The notes beneath the pieces were generated by a model. It did not search any database, was not told where the DNA came from, and saw nothing but the letters and a program-made list of their open reading frames with translations. Shown here piece by piece: positions 1-6,705 of a stretch of 25,553 bases of DNA. Each line of letters begins with the position of its first letter. The stretch's first letter is position 1. Both the position numbers and the translations under genes were made by a program. The DNA is taken from contig DHWV01000028.1 in NCBI GenBank assembly GCA_002413355.1, forward strand, positions 1 through 25,553. Reading direction: 5' to 3'. The DNA is from Desulfobulbaceae bacterium UBA5173 (GTDB taxonomy: Bacteria; Desulfobacterota; Desulfobulbia; Desulfobulbales; Desulfobulbaceae).

Positions 1-190
1 AGCCGCCGTAGTAGCGCTTGCCCGGATAGCCTTCCGCGTATTTGTTCGTGAAAATAGAACCCTGCGCCTCCAGCACCGCCGGAGAGACGATGTTTTCCGA
101 GGCGATCAGCTCCAGCTGGTTGGACTGGCGTTCCAGCTCGTACTGAATATATTGATGCACATCCGGGTCAGTTTCTTTTAATGGTGCCAT
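1..190 (-). CDS. glyA: Serine hydroxymethyltransferase, N-terminal part (runs off the left edge)
   Basis: GlyA is the PLP-dependent cytosolic enzyme that interconverts serine and glycine and charges tetrahydrofolate with a one-carbon unit. Only the first 63 codons are present. The visible protein starts MAPLKETDPDVHQYI and contains ELIASENIVSPAVLEAQGS and TNKYAEGYPGKRYYGG, which are the highly conserved N-terminal substrate- and folate-site segments of the family. The ATG at 190 has an AAGG about ten bases upstream. The gene lies 111 bp downstream of rpiB, and an intrinsic terminator sits between them, so it is either transcribed separately or reached by read-through. The catalytic lysine lies outside the window. 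Family assignment is very secure; intactness cannot be judged. Confidence 0.96.
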   Translation of the reverse strand, partial: MAPLKETDPDVHQYIQYELERQSNQLELIASENIVSPAVLEAQGSIFTNKYAEGYPGKRYYGG

Positions 191-241
191 GATATTGCCT
201 TATTGTGATTGTTCTGCACAAGCAGCTTGGTGTCTATGAAT

Positions 242-277
242 AAAAAAAGCGGCAGCGCACCCTGTCAGTGGCTGCCG
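242..277 (-). terminator. Intrinsic terminator after rpiB
   Basis: On the minus strand, a CGGCAGC / GCTGCCG stem, extended by CAC/GTG after a one-base bulge, closes a 7-nt loop and is followed directly by a CTTTTTTTA tract. It lies 25 bp past the rpiB stop and ahead of glyA. This is the textbook form of a Rho-independent terminator and probably marks the end of the fab-rpiB transcript. Confidence 0.8.
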
Positions 278-301
278 GAAACACTGTAAAGCAACAGCCG
301 C

Positions 302-727
302 CTAACTCAGCATGTCCAGCCTGCGCTGATGCCTGCCGCCTACGAACTCCGCCGCCATCCACGCCCGCACGATCTCCAAGGCCAGCTCTTGGCCGATCAC
401 CCGTGCGCCGAGGCAGAGGACGTTGGCGTTGTTGTGCTCGCGGCTCATGCGGGCAGTGAACGCTTCGTGGCAGAGCGCGGCCCGGATTTCCCGGTGCCGG
501 TTGGCAGCGATGGACATACCGATGCCGGTGCCGCAAATGAGGATGCCGCGCTCGCAGGCTCCTGATTTGACCAAAGCGCAGACCTTTTCGGCAAAATCAG
601 GATAATCCACCGAGGCCAAATCGAAACAGCCCACAGACTCGACTTCATACCCGGCTTTGCTTAGAAACTCCACGATCTGCTGCTTCAGCTCAAAGCCGCC
701 GTGGTCACTGCCCACTGCAATTTTCAT
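302..727 (-). CDS. rpiB: Ribose-5-phosphate isomerase B (RpiB/LacA family)
   Basis: Cytosolic sugar-phosphate isomerase that interconverts ribose 5-phosphate and ribulose 5-phosphate in the pentose phosphate pathway. At 141 residues it is the usual length. It begins MKIAVGSDHGGFELK, with the phosphate-binding SDHGG motif, and has the active-site loop CGTGIGMSIAANR near residues 65-77 and the conserved HNNANVLCLGARVIG near 98-112. The cysteine of the CGTG motif is the expected catalytic base. The start is only 3 bp past the fabF stop, and a GAGGGA ribosome-binding sequence overlaps the end of fabF, so it is the last gene of the fatty-acid operon. glyA follows downstream after a terminator; an rpiB-glyA neighbourhood is common in bacteria. 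Confidence 0.96.
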   Translation of the reverse strand: MKIAVGSDHGGFELKQQIVEFLSKAGYEVESVGCFDLASVDYPDFAEKVCALVKSGACERGILICGTGIGMSIAANRHREIRAALCHEAFTARMSREHNNANVLCLGARVIGQELALEIVRAWMAAEFVGGRHQRRLDMLS

Positions 728-730
728 CGT

Positions 731-1975
731 TTATCCCTCAAACCGCTTCATAATGATGACCCCGTTGGTGCCGCCAAAGCCGAAGGAATTGGACATCGCC
801 GCCCGGATCTTCATCACGCGGGCCGTGTTCGGCACATAGTCCAGATCGCAGGCCGGGTCAGGATTCTCGTAATTCGTGGTCGGCGGTATGCACTGATGAT
901 GGAGCGTGAGCGCGGTGAAGGCCGCCTCGATGCCGCCTGCGCCGCCGAGCATGTGACCGGTCATGGACTTGGTCGAGCTAACCGCCAGTTTATACGCATG
1001 ATCGCCGAAAACCGTCTTGATCGCCGCTGTCTCGCAGCTATCGTTGAGCGGGGTGGAGGTGCCGTGGGCGTTGATGTAGTCAATTTCGTCTGGGTTCATG
1101 CCCGCGCTGCGCAGAGCCATTTTCATGCAGCGGGCTGCGCCCTCGCCGTCGTCAGGCGGCGCGGCGATGTGATAGGCATCGCTGCTCAGGCCGTAGCCGA
1201 CTAATTCCGCATAAATTTTTGCGCCACGTTGTTGCGCCATTTCCAATTGTTCCAACAGAATCATGCCAGCGCCTTCCGCCATGACAAAACCGTCGCGGTC
1301 GCGGTCAAAGGGCCGCGAGGCGTGAGCAGGAGCATCGTTGCGGGTGGAAAGAGCCTTCATTGCCGCAAAGCCGCCAACCGCAATCGGGCAAATAACCGAT
1401 TCGGTGCCACCAGTGATGGCTGCGTCACAGTCGCCAAAGAGAATATGCCGATAGGCTTCGCCCACCGCATGCGTGCCAGCAGCGCAGGCGGTTGATAAGG
1501 CTAAATTCGGTCCTTTTGCGCCAATCCGCATGGAGATATGGCCGGAAGCCATGTTGGGAATCACCCTGGGAATGAAGAACGGAGTGATTCGACGCGGCCC
1601 CTTGGCCAGCAACACCGAGTGGTATTCTTCAATAGTCGGCAAACTGCCCATGCCGCAGCCGGTGATTACGCCAACTCGCTCGGCCAAAGCTTCACTGATC
1701 TCCAGCCCGCTGTCTTCTAAAGCCATTGCCGCTGCCGCCACGCCGTATTGAACAAAGAGGTCGAGATTCTTGACCTGCTTTGGCTCGAACCAGCGTTCTG
1801 GGGTAAAATCCTTGACCTCAGCAGCAATCTGCGCAGCATGGGCCGAGGCATCAAAACGGGTAATTGGCGCGATACCGCTGCGCCCGTTCATCAGTCCTTC
1901 CCACGTCTTCTCTGTTCCGGTGCCCAGCGGAGTCACCAAGCCGATTCCTGTCACAACAACCCGTCGCTGTTTCAC
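731..1975 (-). CDS. fabF: 3-oxoacyl-ACP synthase II (beta-ketoacyl-ACP synthase II)
   Basis: Elongating condensing enzyme of type II fatty-acid synthesis, joining malonyl-ACP to a growing acyl-ACP in the cytosol. At 414 residues it matches the family. The Cys-His-His triad is complete: C164 in STACAAGTHAVG, H304 in NAHGTSTPLND and H341 in STKSMTGHMLGGAGG, each one residue later than in the E. coli enzyme. The C-terminal NSFGFGGTN signature is also present. It starts with GTG at 1975, preceded by two AGGA-like sequences (AGGATCAGGAC). The gene follows acpP after 78 bp that contain a hairpin, and it is followed 3 bp later by rpiB. Nothing suggests truncation. Confidence 0.97.
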   Translation of the reverse strand: MKQRRVVVTGIGLVTPLGTGTEKTWEGLMNGRSGIAPITRFDASAHAAQIAAEVKDFTPERWFEPKQVKNLDLFVQYGVAAAAMALEDSGLEISEALAERVGVITGCGMGSLPTIEEYHSVLLAKGPRRITPFFIPRVIPNMASGHISMRIGAKGPNLALSTACAAGTHAVGEAYRHILFGDCDAAITGGTESVICPIAVGGFAAMKALSTRNDAPAHASRPFDRDRDGFVMAEGAGMILLEQLEMAQQRGAKIYAELVGYGLSSDAYHIAAPPDDGEGAARCMKMALRSAGMNPDEIDYINAHGTSTPLNDSCETAAIKTVFGDHAYKLAVSSTKSMTGHMLGGAGGIEAAFTALTLHHQCIPPTTNYENPDPACDLDYVPNTARVMKIRAAMSNSFGFGGTNGVIIMKRFEG

Positions 1976-2010
1976 GTCCTGATCCTGTTGAAATGGGTCA
2001 AACGGCGGCT

Positions 2011-2036
2011 GTCAGCAGGACACTCCGCCTGCTGAC
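2011..2036 (-). repeat. Hairpin in the acpP-fabF gap
   Basis: A perfect 9-bp inverted repeat, GTCAGCAGG / CCTGCTGAC, with an 8-nt loop lies between acpP and fabF. No U-tract follows it on either strand, so it does not look like an intrinsic terminator. A role in processing the transcript or stabilising the abundant acpP mRNA is an inference. Confidence 0.5.
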
Positions 2037-2053
2037 CTGTTGCCTGCGTTTTC

Positions 2054-2287
2054 CTACTGGAGCTTCTCGACGTAGTCAATGGCATTTTGGACAGTTTTGA
2101 TCTTCTCCGCGTCCTCGTCCGGGATCTCGATGTCAAATGCCTCTTCCATTGCCATGATCAGCTCAACCTGATCCAAAGAATCTGCACCCAGATCGTCCAC
2201 AAACGATGCAGCAGAAACCACCTTCTCTTTATCCACACTGAGCTGCTCGACAATAATATCAATCATCTTATCCGCAGTTGTTGCCAT
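2054..2287 (-). CDS. acpP: Acyl carrier protein
   Basis: Small acidic carrier protein that holds acyl intermediates on a 4'-phosphopantetheine arm during fatty-acid synthesis. At 77 residues it has the standard length. The modification motif GADSLDQVELIMAMEEAF is intact, with the attachment serine at S37, followed by the conserved helix IEIPDEDAEKIKTV. The ATG at 2287 has a clear AGGAGA ribosome-binding site 6 bases upstream. It sits between fabG and fabF, in the classical fabG-acpP-fabF order. A 75-bp gap before it and a hairpin-bearing gap after it would allow acpP mRNA to be processed and expressed at a higher level than its neighbours; that is inference. Confidence 0.98.
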   Translation of the reverse strand: MATTADKMIDIIVEQLSVDKEKVVSAASFVDDLGADSLDQVELIMAMEEAFDIEIPDEDAEKIKTVQNAIDYVEKLQ

Positions 2288-2362
2288 GCTCGTTCTCCTG
2301 ATAGTTCTTTTTTAGATATGCAAACATTTCGGACGGAAATCCGCCGTTCCGAACGGTGATTC

Positions 2363-3112
2363 TTAATTGCCCATGTACATGCCGCCGTTGACATGCAGAG
2401 TCTGGCCGGTGACATAGCCGCTTTCCTCAGCGGCGAGATACGCAACCGCAGCGGCCACATCTTCCGGCCTACCGATGCTGCCGAGCGGAATGGCGGCCAG
2501 GATGCTCTCCTTGATTTCTTCCGGCAAATCCGTGGTCATGTCGGTGACGATGTAGCCCGGCGCAACGCAGTTGACCGTGACCTTGCGCGAAGCCAGCTCT
2601 TTGGCCATGGATTTGGTCAGGCCGACCAACCCAGCCTTGGCCGCCGCGTAGTTCACTTGGCCCGCGTTGCCGACGCAGCCGATCACCGAGCTGATGTTGA
2701 TGATCCGGCCCCAGCGTTTTTTCATCATCCCGCGCATCGCCTCTTTTGAGCAGATGAACGCGCCCTTGAGATTGGTGTTCAGCACCGCGTCCCAGTCCTC
2801 GTCCTTCATCCGGGCCATCAGGCCGTCGCGGGTGATGCCTGCGTTGTTGATCAGTATATCAATTCCGCCGTGGTCAGCGGAAATTGTTTTTACGGCGTTC
2901 TGCACTACCGCGCTGTCGGTCACGTCAAAGCCGATGACAAAACCCTTGCCGCCAGCGGCGGTGATCTCGGCCAGCACTTCTTCAGCAGCGGCGGATCTGC
3001 TGACATAATTGATGCCCACATTCGCGCCTTGAGCGGCCAAACGCAGGCAGATGGCCCGGCCTATGCCCCGGCTGCCTCCAGTGACTAACGCTGTTTTTCC
3101 TGCAAGTGGCAT
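2363..3112 (-). CDS. fabG: 3-oxoacyl-ACP reductase
   Basis: NADPH-dependent reductase of the beta-keto group during fatty-acid elongation, a short-chain dehydrogenase of 249 residues. Visible motifs are the cofactor loop TGGSRGIGRA (11-20), NNAGITRDG (89-97), and the catalytic triad S142, Y155 and K159 in the INISSVIGCVGN...NYAAAKAG segment, each four residues later than in E. coli FabG. The C-terminal YVTGQTLHVNGGMYM is also family-typical. The ATG at 3112 lies within the last codons of etfA (28-bp overlap) with an AGG just upstream, so translation is probably coupled. In most bacteria fabD precedes fabG here; in this window etfA does. Confidence 0.97.
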   Translation of the reverse strand: MPLAGKTALVTGGSRGIGRAICLRLAAQGANVGINYVSRSAAAEEVLAEITAAGGKGFVIGFDVTDSAVVQNAVKTISADHGGIDILINNAGITRDGLMARMKDEDWDAVLNTNLKGAFICSKEAMRGMMKKRWGRIINISSVIGCVGNAGQVNYAAAKAGLVGLTKSMAKELASRKVTVNCVAPGYIVTDMTTDLPEEIKESILAAIPLGSIGRPEDVAAAVAYLAAEESGYVTGQTLHVNGGMYMGN

Positions 3113-4302
3113 AGCCTGCGCTGCTCCCTGATTTTCTGCGTCAGCAGGGGAAGGATTTCAAAAAGATCGCCGACCAAGCCGTAGGTGGCAAGGTCGAAGA
3201 TCGGGGCCTTTTCATCCCGGTTGATGGCGACGATAATTTCCGCCGACTGCATCCCGACCGTGTGCTGCACCGCCCCGGAAATGCCGCAGGCAATGTAGAG
3301 CTTGGGGCTGACTGTCTTACCGGTCTGGCCGACTTGGCAGGGATAACCAATCCAGCCTGCATCCACCGCTGCCCGCGAGGCGGACACCGCTCCGTTCAGT
3401 TCGGTCGCCAGCTCGTGGAGCAGAGCAAAGCCCTTCTCGCTTGCCACGCCGCGTCCGCCGCTGACCAGCACTTCCTTTTCCTGAATATTGGCCTGCTGCT
3501 CCTGGCTGAACACGGTTTCCAGCACTTCGACTTTGGAAGCCAGCAGGTCCGGCGCGAGCGGCACTCGGATCACCTCGCCGCTGCGGGTCAAATCAGCCTG
3601 CGCCGCGGCCATGACATTAGGCCGCACCGTCGCCATCTGAGGCCGTGTTTGCGGGCATTCGATGGTTGCCATGATGTTGCCGCCAAAAGCCGGGCGGGTT
3701 TGCAGCAGCACGCCGTCTTCCGGGCGGATGGCAAGAGCGGTGCAGTCAGCGGTCAGGCCCGCACCCAAGGCGTTCGCCACCTGCGGAATGACCGAGCGGC
3801 CTATGGCGGTCGCTCCGGCCAGCACCACTTCGGGTTTATGCTGAAGAATCAGATGCTCCAGCACCTTGCCGTACACATCCTCGCGGTACTGCGCCAAGGC
3901 GGGATCATCAGCGAGCAGAACCTTGTCCGCGCCCGCAGCGATCAGCCCGGTGGCCTTTGCTTCAACATTGGCACCCAGCAGCACAGCGGTCAGGGCCGTG
4001 CCGCGCTGATCAGCCAGCTTTCTGCCGATGCCCAGCAGCTCAAAGGCCACTGGCGCAATGGTGCCGTGCCGGGATTCAGCAAAGACCCAGATGCCAGACC
4101 ACGCAGACAGGTCGCTTGGCGCGGCTTTCTCGGCAATTTCAATGCGCAGGGCACCGGGTTCGCAGTTGTCCACGCAGGAGCCGCAGAGCTTGCAGCCCTC
4201 GCCGACCACGGCAATGCCGTCCTTGAGGATGATGGCTCCAAAGGCGCAGTTAGCTTCACAGACTCCGCAGCCGATACATAAAGTGGTGTCAACTATGAGC
4301 AT
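3085..4302 (-). CDS. etfA: Electron transfer flavoprotein alpha subunit with N-terminal dicluster ferredoxin domain
   Basis: The 405-residue protein fuses a bacterial-type 2[4Fe-4S] ferredoxin to EtfA. The ferredoxin cysteines are C9-C12-C15-C19 and C37-C40-C43-C47, each set a CxxCxxCxxxC cluster. An EtfA N-terminal domain (about 70-250) and the FAD-binding C-terminal domain follow, with VSGGRG at 280-285 and QVGQTGKTVSPKLYIACGISG at 323-343. With EtfB it would carry electrons to or from the acyl-CoA dehydrogenase encoded upstream, using ferredoxin as an extra relay. Such fusions are known in anaerobes and occur in some electron-bifurcating ETFs; bifurcation here is inferred only. No clear ribosome-binding site precedes the ATG at 4302. 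A foreign-looking gene lies 25 bp upstream and may have displaced the original leader. Confidence 0.93.
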   Translation of the reverse strand: MLIVDTTLCIGCGVCEANCAFGAIILKDGIAVVGEGCKLCGSCVDNCEPGALRIEIAEKAAPSDLSAWSGIWVFAESRHGTIAPVAFELLGIGRKLADQRGTALTAVLLGANVEAKATGLIAAGADKVLLADDPALAQYREDVYGKVLEHLILQHKPEVVLAGATAIGRSVIPQVANALGAGLTADCTALAIRPEDGVLLQTRPAFGGNIMATIECPQTRPQMATVRPNVMAAAQADLTRSGEVIRVPLAPDLLASKVEVLETVFSQEQQANIQEKEVLVSGGRGVASEKGFALLHELATELNGAVSASRAAVDAGWIGYPCQVGQTGKTVSPKLYIACGISGAVQHTVGMQSAEIIVAINRDEKAPIFDLATYGLVGDLFEILPLLTQKIREQRRLCHLQEKQR

Positions 4303-4327
4303 GGAATATTTATAATCTTAATCTTTT

Positions 4328-5242
4328 CTAACCGTCAAATTTGTTTGCTGGCAGGTATGCTTCCCCGGTTTGAGACACATGCCGCCTACTTCTCAAAATA
4401 ATATCTGAAAATTTCATAGCTCCAGATAAGAACAAATACAAATGACCTGCATCTAAAATTATTAAGGTCGTCTTACTTCCTGATGCTTCAGAAATTGCCA
4501 CGCTGCTATAACCAGATATTGAAATCATTACTCCCATTGTATTATCGGCCATTTTATTGACTTTGGCTTTCAGAGTGTCAATATCTGTTGCTCCAGATTG
4601 TTCTTTCGTAAATTTCAGCTCTACGAGATAGGTAGTGCCATCTAAAGTCAAAGACCCATCAATTTGCCTGCCTTCGCTTTTGTATGGCTTCCTATTGGTT
4701 ATCTCTGAAAAATCTAACAATTCGTAAAACCAATCTTCAAATTCATAGCCCCCTTCTTGCGTCCCTACTTTGCAAGACATATCATGCAGCTTTTGCTGCA
4801 ATTTCTCCTTGTCGGCAAGAGAACGTCGAATTCTTTCATTCTCCTTTCTTGCTCGCTCTTGAGTTTCCTTCCGTTCTCTCTCATCTGCAATTTCTTCATC
4901 TTGCTGTTTCAAATACGCTTTAAGCTCTTGTACAGCTTTATGTGCTTCTTGAATTTTTTGTGCCGAGTCTTCCCAGTTTCTTAAATCAGGAAACGTTGTC
5001 TGCTCTGATAAACTTCTTGCCATTTGAAAAACGACAATTTTTCCTTTATCTGTCGCCTGTAATTTCTGAAACAGCCTATCCAGCAAATCTCTTTTTGATT
5101 CGTCTTCAGCCCAAGTTGATATAAAATTTTCTGCGACATGAGATGCACGTAGAAATTTTCTCAGGGCTGCCTTGCGCCAATAAGATTTGAGAGCAGCTTC
5201 ATAGGCAAGCTCAACAAAACGTGGTGTTATCTTCGCCGCCAA
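4328..5242 (-). CDS. Orphan PD-(D/E)XK-type nuclease with central coiled coil
   Basis: I do not recognise a named family. The 304-residue protein has a helical N-terminus (1-90), a long charged coiled coil rich in E, K, R and Q (about 91-155), and a C-terminal domain with the layout of a PD-(D/E)XK nuclease: E167/E169, then D195 in GRQIDGSLT, then E208-L-K210 in YLVELKFTKE, with K188-S-E-G nearby. This resembles restriction-endonuclease-like (Mrr/NERD-like) proteins that cut or recognise foreign DNA. The TTG at 5242 is supported by GGAGAG eight bases upstream. The gene is AT-rich, unlike the flanking etf genes, and separates etfB from etfA together with the adjacent toxin-antitoxin pair. A defence role is inference; no methyltransferase partner is visible. 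Confidence 0.75.
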   Translation of the reverse strand: MAAKITPRFVELAYEAALKSYWRKAALRKFLRASHVAENFISTWAEDESKRDLLDRLFQKLQATDKGKIVVFQMARSLSEQTTFPDLRNWEDSAQKIQEAHKAVQELKAYLKQQDEEIADERERKETQERARKENERIRRSLADKEKLQQKLHDMSCKVGTQEGGYEFEDWFYELLDFSEITNRKPYKSEGRQIDGSLTLDGTTYLVELKFTKEQSGATDIDTLKAKVNKMADNTMGVMISISGYSSVAISEASGSKTTLIILDAGHLYLFLSGAMKFSDIILRSRRHVSQTGEAYLPANKFDG

Positions 5243-5278
5243 ACTGAATTCTCTCCAGTTAAATAAAGACTTATTTAC

Positions 5279-5307
5279 AAATACCCCCTAATCTCCTCCA
5301 CCAACTG
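5279..5307. repeat. Direct repeat copy 2: duplicated 3' end of etfB
   Basis: This 29-bp sequence matches 5926-5954 with one mismatch. Read on the minus strand it encodes QLVEEIRGYL followed by a TAA stop, exactly the last ten residues of EtfB. It is detached from the rest of etfB and sits between the PIN toxin gene and the nuclease gene. The toxin-antitoxin pair therefore lies between two copies of the etfB end. Confidence 0.9.
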
Positions 5308-5320
5308 CCACTGCAACAAT

Positions 5321-5701
5321 TTAAATAAACTTAACGTTAATGCTGTTCTTAACTCGCTCGAAATCTCTATCCATAGTTGCAATCGTCAGGCCGTTTTCTT
5401 CAGCAACATTATATTGATATGAGTCATCAAAATCTAAATTATATTTTTCTCTGATCTCAGCCACCTTTCCGTAGGATACTGACGACAAAGAAACAATATC
5501 AGCTTTCAGGAAAATATCTTCCGCGAATCTGCTGAAGACGGATTCTTTCTTTTTGCGGAAAAGAATAACTCCTATTGAGTGCAGAGAAAAATCAGAAATA
5601 ATGATGCTGCCAGCGTTATCAGCTAAAACCTTCTTGCAGTCATCGGCTCTTTCCTGCAACAAGAGGACTTCCAAAAAGATATTTGTATCAAATAAGTACA
5701 T
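5321..5701 (-). CDS. vapC: PIN-domain ribonuclease toxin (VapC-like)
   Basis: A 126-residue PIN-domain protein, probably the RNase toxin of a type II toxin-antitoxin pair. It starts MYLFDTNIFLEVLL, with the first acidic residue at D5. Further acidic positions are D37, D92/D93 in LDFDDSYQYNVAEENG and D111/D113 in ATMDRDFERV, matching the metal-binding layout of PIN nucleases. I chose the ATG at 5701 because it overlaps the antitoxin stop (TAATG) and has GGAG just upstream; a GTG three codons earlier is also possible. It is AT-rich compared with the etf genes. The cognate antitoxin is directly upstream and the cassette is bounded by 29-bp repeats. The RNA target cannot be told from sequence. 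Confidence 0.88.
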   Translation of the reverse strand: MYLFDTNIFLEVLLLQERADDCKKVLADNAGSIIISDFSLHSIGVILFRKKKESVFSRFAEDIFLKADIVSLSSVSYGKVAEIREKYNLDFDDSYQYNVAEENGLTIATMDRDFERVKNSINVKFI

Positions 5702-5925
5702 TATCTCCACTGCATTGCCTGATGCTGCAATTCAACAGAAGTATATTCATCCTTAAACTCAGACAATGCCCCCTCCCACACAGAGAAATCAAGCTGCTTT
5801 GCCTGCTCTGCTTTTTCAGTCTTCCTGCGGGTCAGCAGGAAATCAATAAAATGCAAAACCTCACGCTTGAGATCATCAGGAAGCATGTTAATTTTCCGCT
5901 CTATCACCTGTGCGCTTGCATTCAT
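5701..5925 (-). CDS. vapB: Antitoxin-like DUF2281 protein (VapB-type partner of the PIN toxin)
   Basis: A 74-residue protein whose LPDDLKREVLHFIDFLLTRR segment (residues 15-34) is typical of the DUF2281 family, small proteins usually encoded directly ahead of PIN toxins. The N-terminal helical part probably dimerises or binds DNA, and the acidic, aromatic C-terminal tail (DFSVWEGALSEFKDEYTS) would neutralise the toxin; both are inferences from related systems. The start ATG at 5925 overlaps the etfB TGA stop (ATGA), and its own TAA overlaps the toxin ATG. It is therefore translationally coupled into the etfB message and would be expressed from the fatty-acid operon promoter. A longer in-frame ORF reaching 6060 overlaps etfB coding sequence and is not credible. 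Confidence 0.85.
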   Translation of the reverse strand: MNASAQVIERKINMLPDDLKREVLHFIDFLLTRRKTEKAEQAKQLDFSVWEGALSEFKDEYTSVELQHQAMQWR

Positions 5926-6701
5926 AAATACCCCCTGATCTCCTCCACCAACTGACTGACCTGCTCCGCTGCTGTGCCGGAAAACATCCTCCGATTGCTG
6001 CGCGGCTCCGGTGAGAAGACCCGCGCTACCTTGGTTGGCGATCCAGCCAAGCCGATGCACTGCGGCTCGGCCTTGATGTCCGCAGCGGAAAGCACCCGGA
6101 TTTCCGCCTTCTTCGCCTTCATCTTGCCCTTCAGCGAGGGCACTCGTGGCTCGTTGATGTCTTTGACCACGGTCAGCAAGGCAGGCAAAGGCAGCTGCAC
6201 CACGTCATAGCCGTCATCCATCATCCGCTCCACCCGGAGCATGGCAGCGGAAGCCTCGCGCGTCTTCTGCACACAGGTGACATACGGCAGCTTGAGCTGC
6301 GCCGCCAAGCCTGGCCCGACTTGCGCCGTGTCGCCGTCAATGGCCTGCTTGCCGCAGAGAATCAGATCAAACGCGCCCAAAACCTGCACCGCCTTGGCAA
6401 GGGTGTAGGAAGTCGCCCACGTGTCTGCGCCAGCAAAGGCGCGGTCAGAGACCAGCACGCCCTCGTCCGCGCCGCAGGAAATCGCCTCCAGCAGCACCTC
6501 TTTCGCCTGCGGCGGCCCCATGGACAAGGCCGTCACCGTGCCGCCAAGCTGTTCCTTTAAGCGCACCGCCTCTTCCAAGGCATGACGGTCAAAAGGATTC
6601 ATGATCGCGGCCACGCCTTCCCGCGCCAAGGTGTTGGTCTTGGGATCAAGGCGCACATCCTTGGCATCCGGCACCTGCTTGATGCAGACGATGATGTTCA
6701 T
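5922..6701 (-). CDS. etfB: Electron transfer flavoprotein beta subunit
   Basis: The 259-residue beta subunit pairs with EtfA to accept or donate electrons at acyl-CoA dehydrogenase. Family features are MNIIVCIKQVPDAKDVRLDP at the N-terminus, AFAGADTWATS (89-98) and the nucleotide-binding AIDGDTAQVGP (120-130). The sequence reads closer to anaerobe EtfB proteins of clostridial type than to mitochondrial ones; that is from memory of family sequences. The ATG at 6701 is 4 bp past the dehydrogenase stop; an upstream in-frame extension overlaps that gene and is rejected. The last ten codons (QLVEEIRGYL) are repeated about 650 bp further on, marking an insertion at the gene's 3' end that left the protein intact. 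etfA, normally adjacent, is 1.6 kb away. Confidence 0.96.
   Translation of the reverse strand: MNIIVCIKQVPDAKDVRLDPKTNTLAREGVAAIMNPFDRHALEEAVRLKEQLGGTVTALSMGPPQAKEVLLEAISCGADEGVLVSDRAFAGADTWATSYTLAKAVQVLGAFDLILCGKQAIDGDTAQVGPGLAAQLKLPYVTCVQKTREASAAMLRVERMMDDGYDVVQLPLPALLTVVKDINEPRVPSLKGKMKAKKAEIRVLSAADIKAEPQCIGLAGSPTKVARVFSPEPRSNRRMFSGTAAEQVSQLVEEIRGYL
5926..5954. repeat. Direct repeat copy 1: 3' end of the intact etfB
   Basis: This is the in-gene copy of the 29-bp repeat also found at 5279-5307 (one mismatch). It encodes the last ten residues of EtfB; the TGA stop that follows overlaps the antitoxin start. The two copies bracket the antitoxin and toxin genes. Confidence 0.9.
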
Positions 6702-6705
6702 TTCT

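Noticed and set aside
701..1204. 167-residue plus-strand ORF antisense to fabF
   Set aside because: Shadow of a highly conserved gene; composition typical of antisense GC-rich frames.
3262..4281. 339-residue plus-strand ORF antisense to etfA
   Set aside because: It is the GC-rich shadow of etfA, with no recognisable motif and biased composition (R, H, A, G, Q).
5701..6060. 119-residue ORF extending the antitoxin upstream into etfB
   Set aside because: Its first 45 codons overlap conserved etfB coding sequence in another frame; the DUF2281 part starts at the ATG at 5925, which overlaps the etfB stop.
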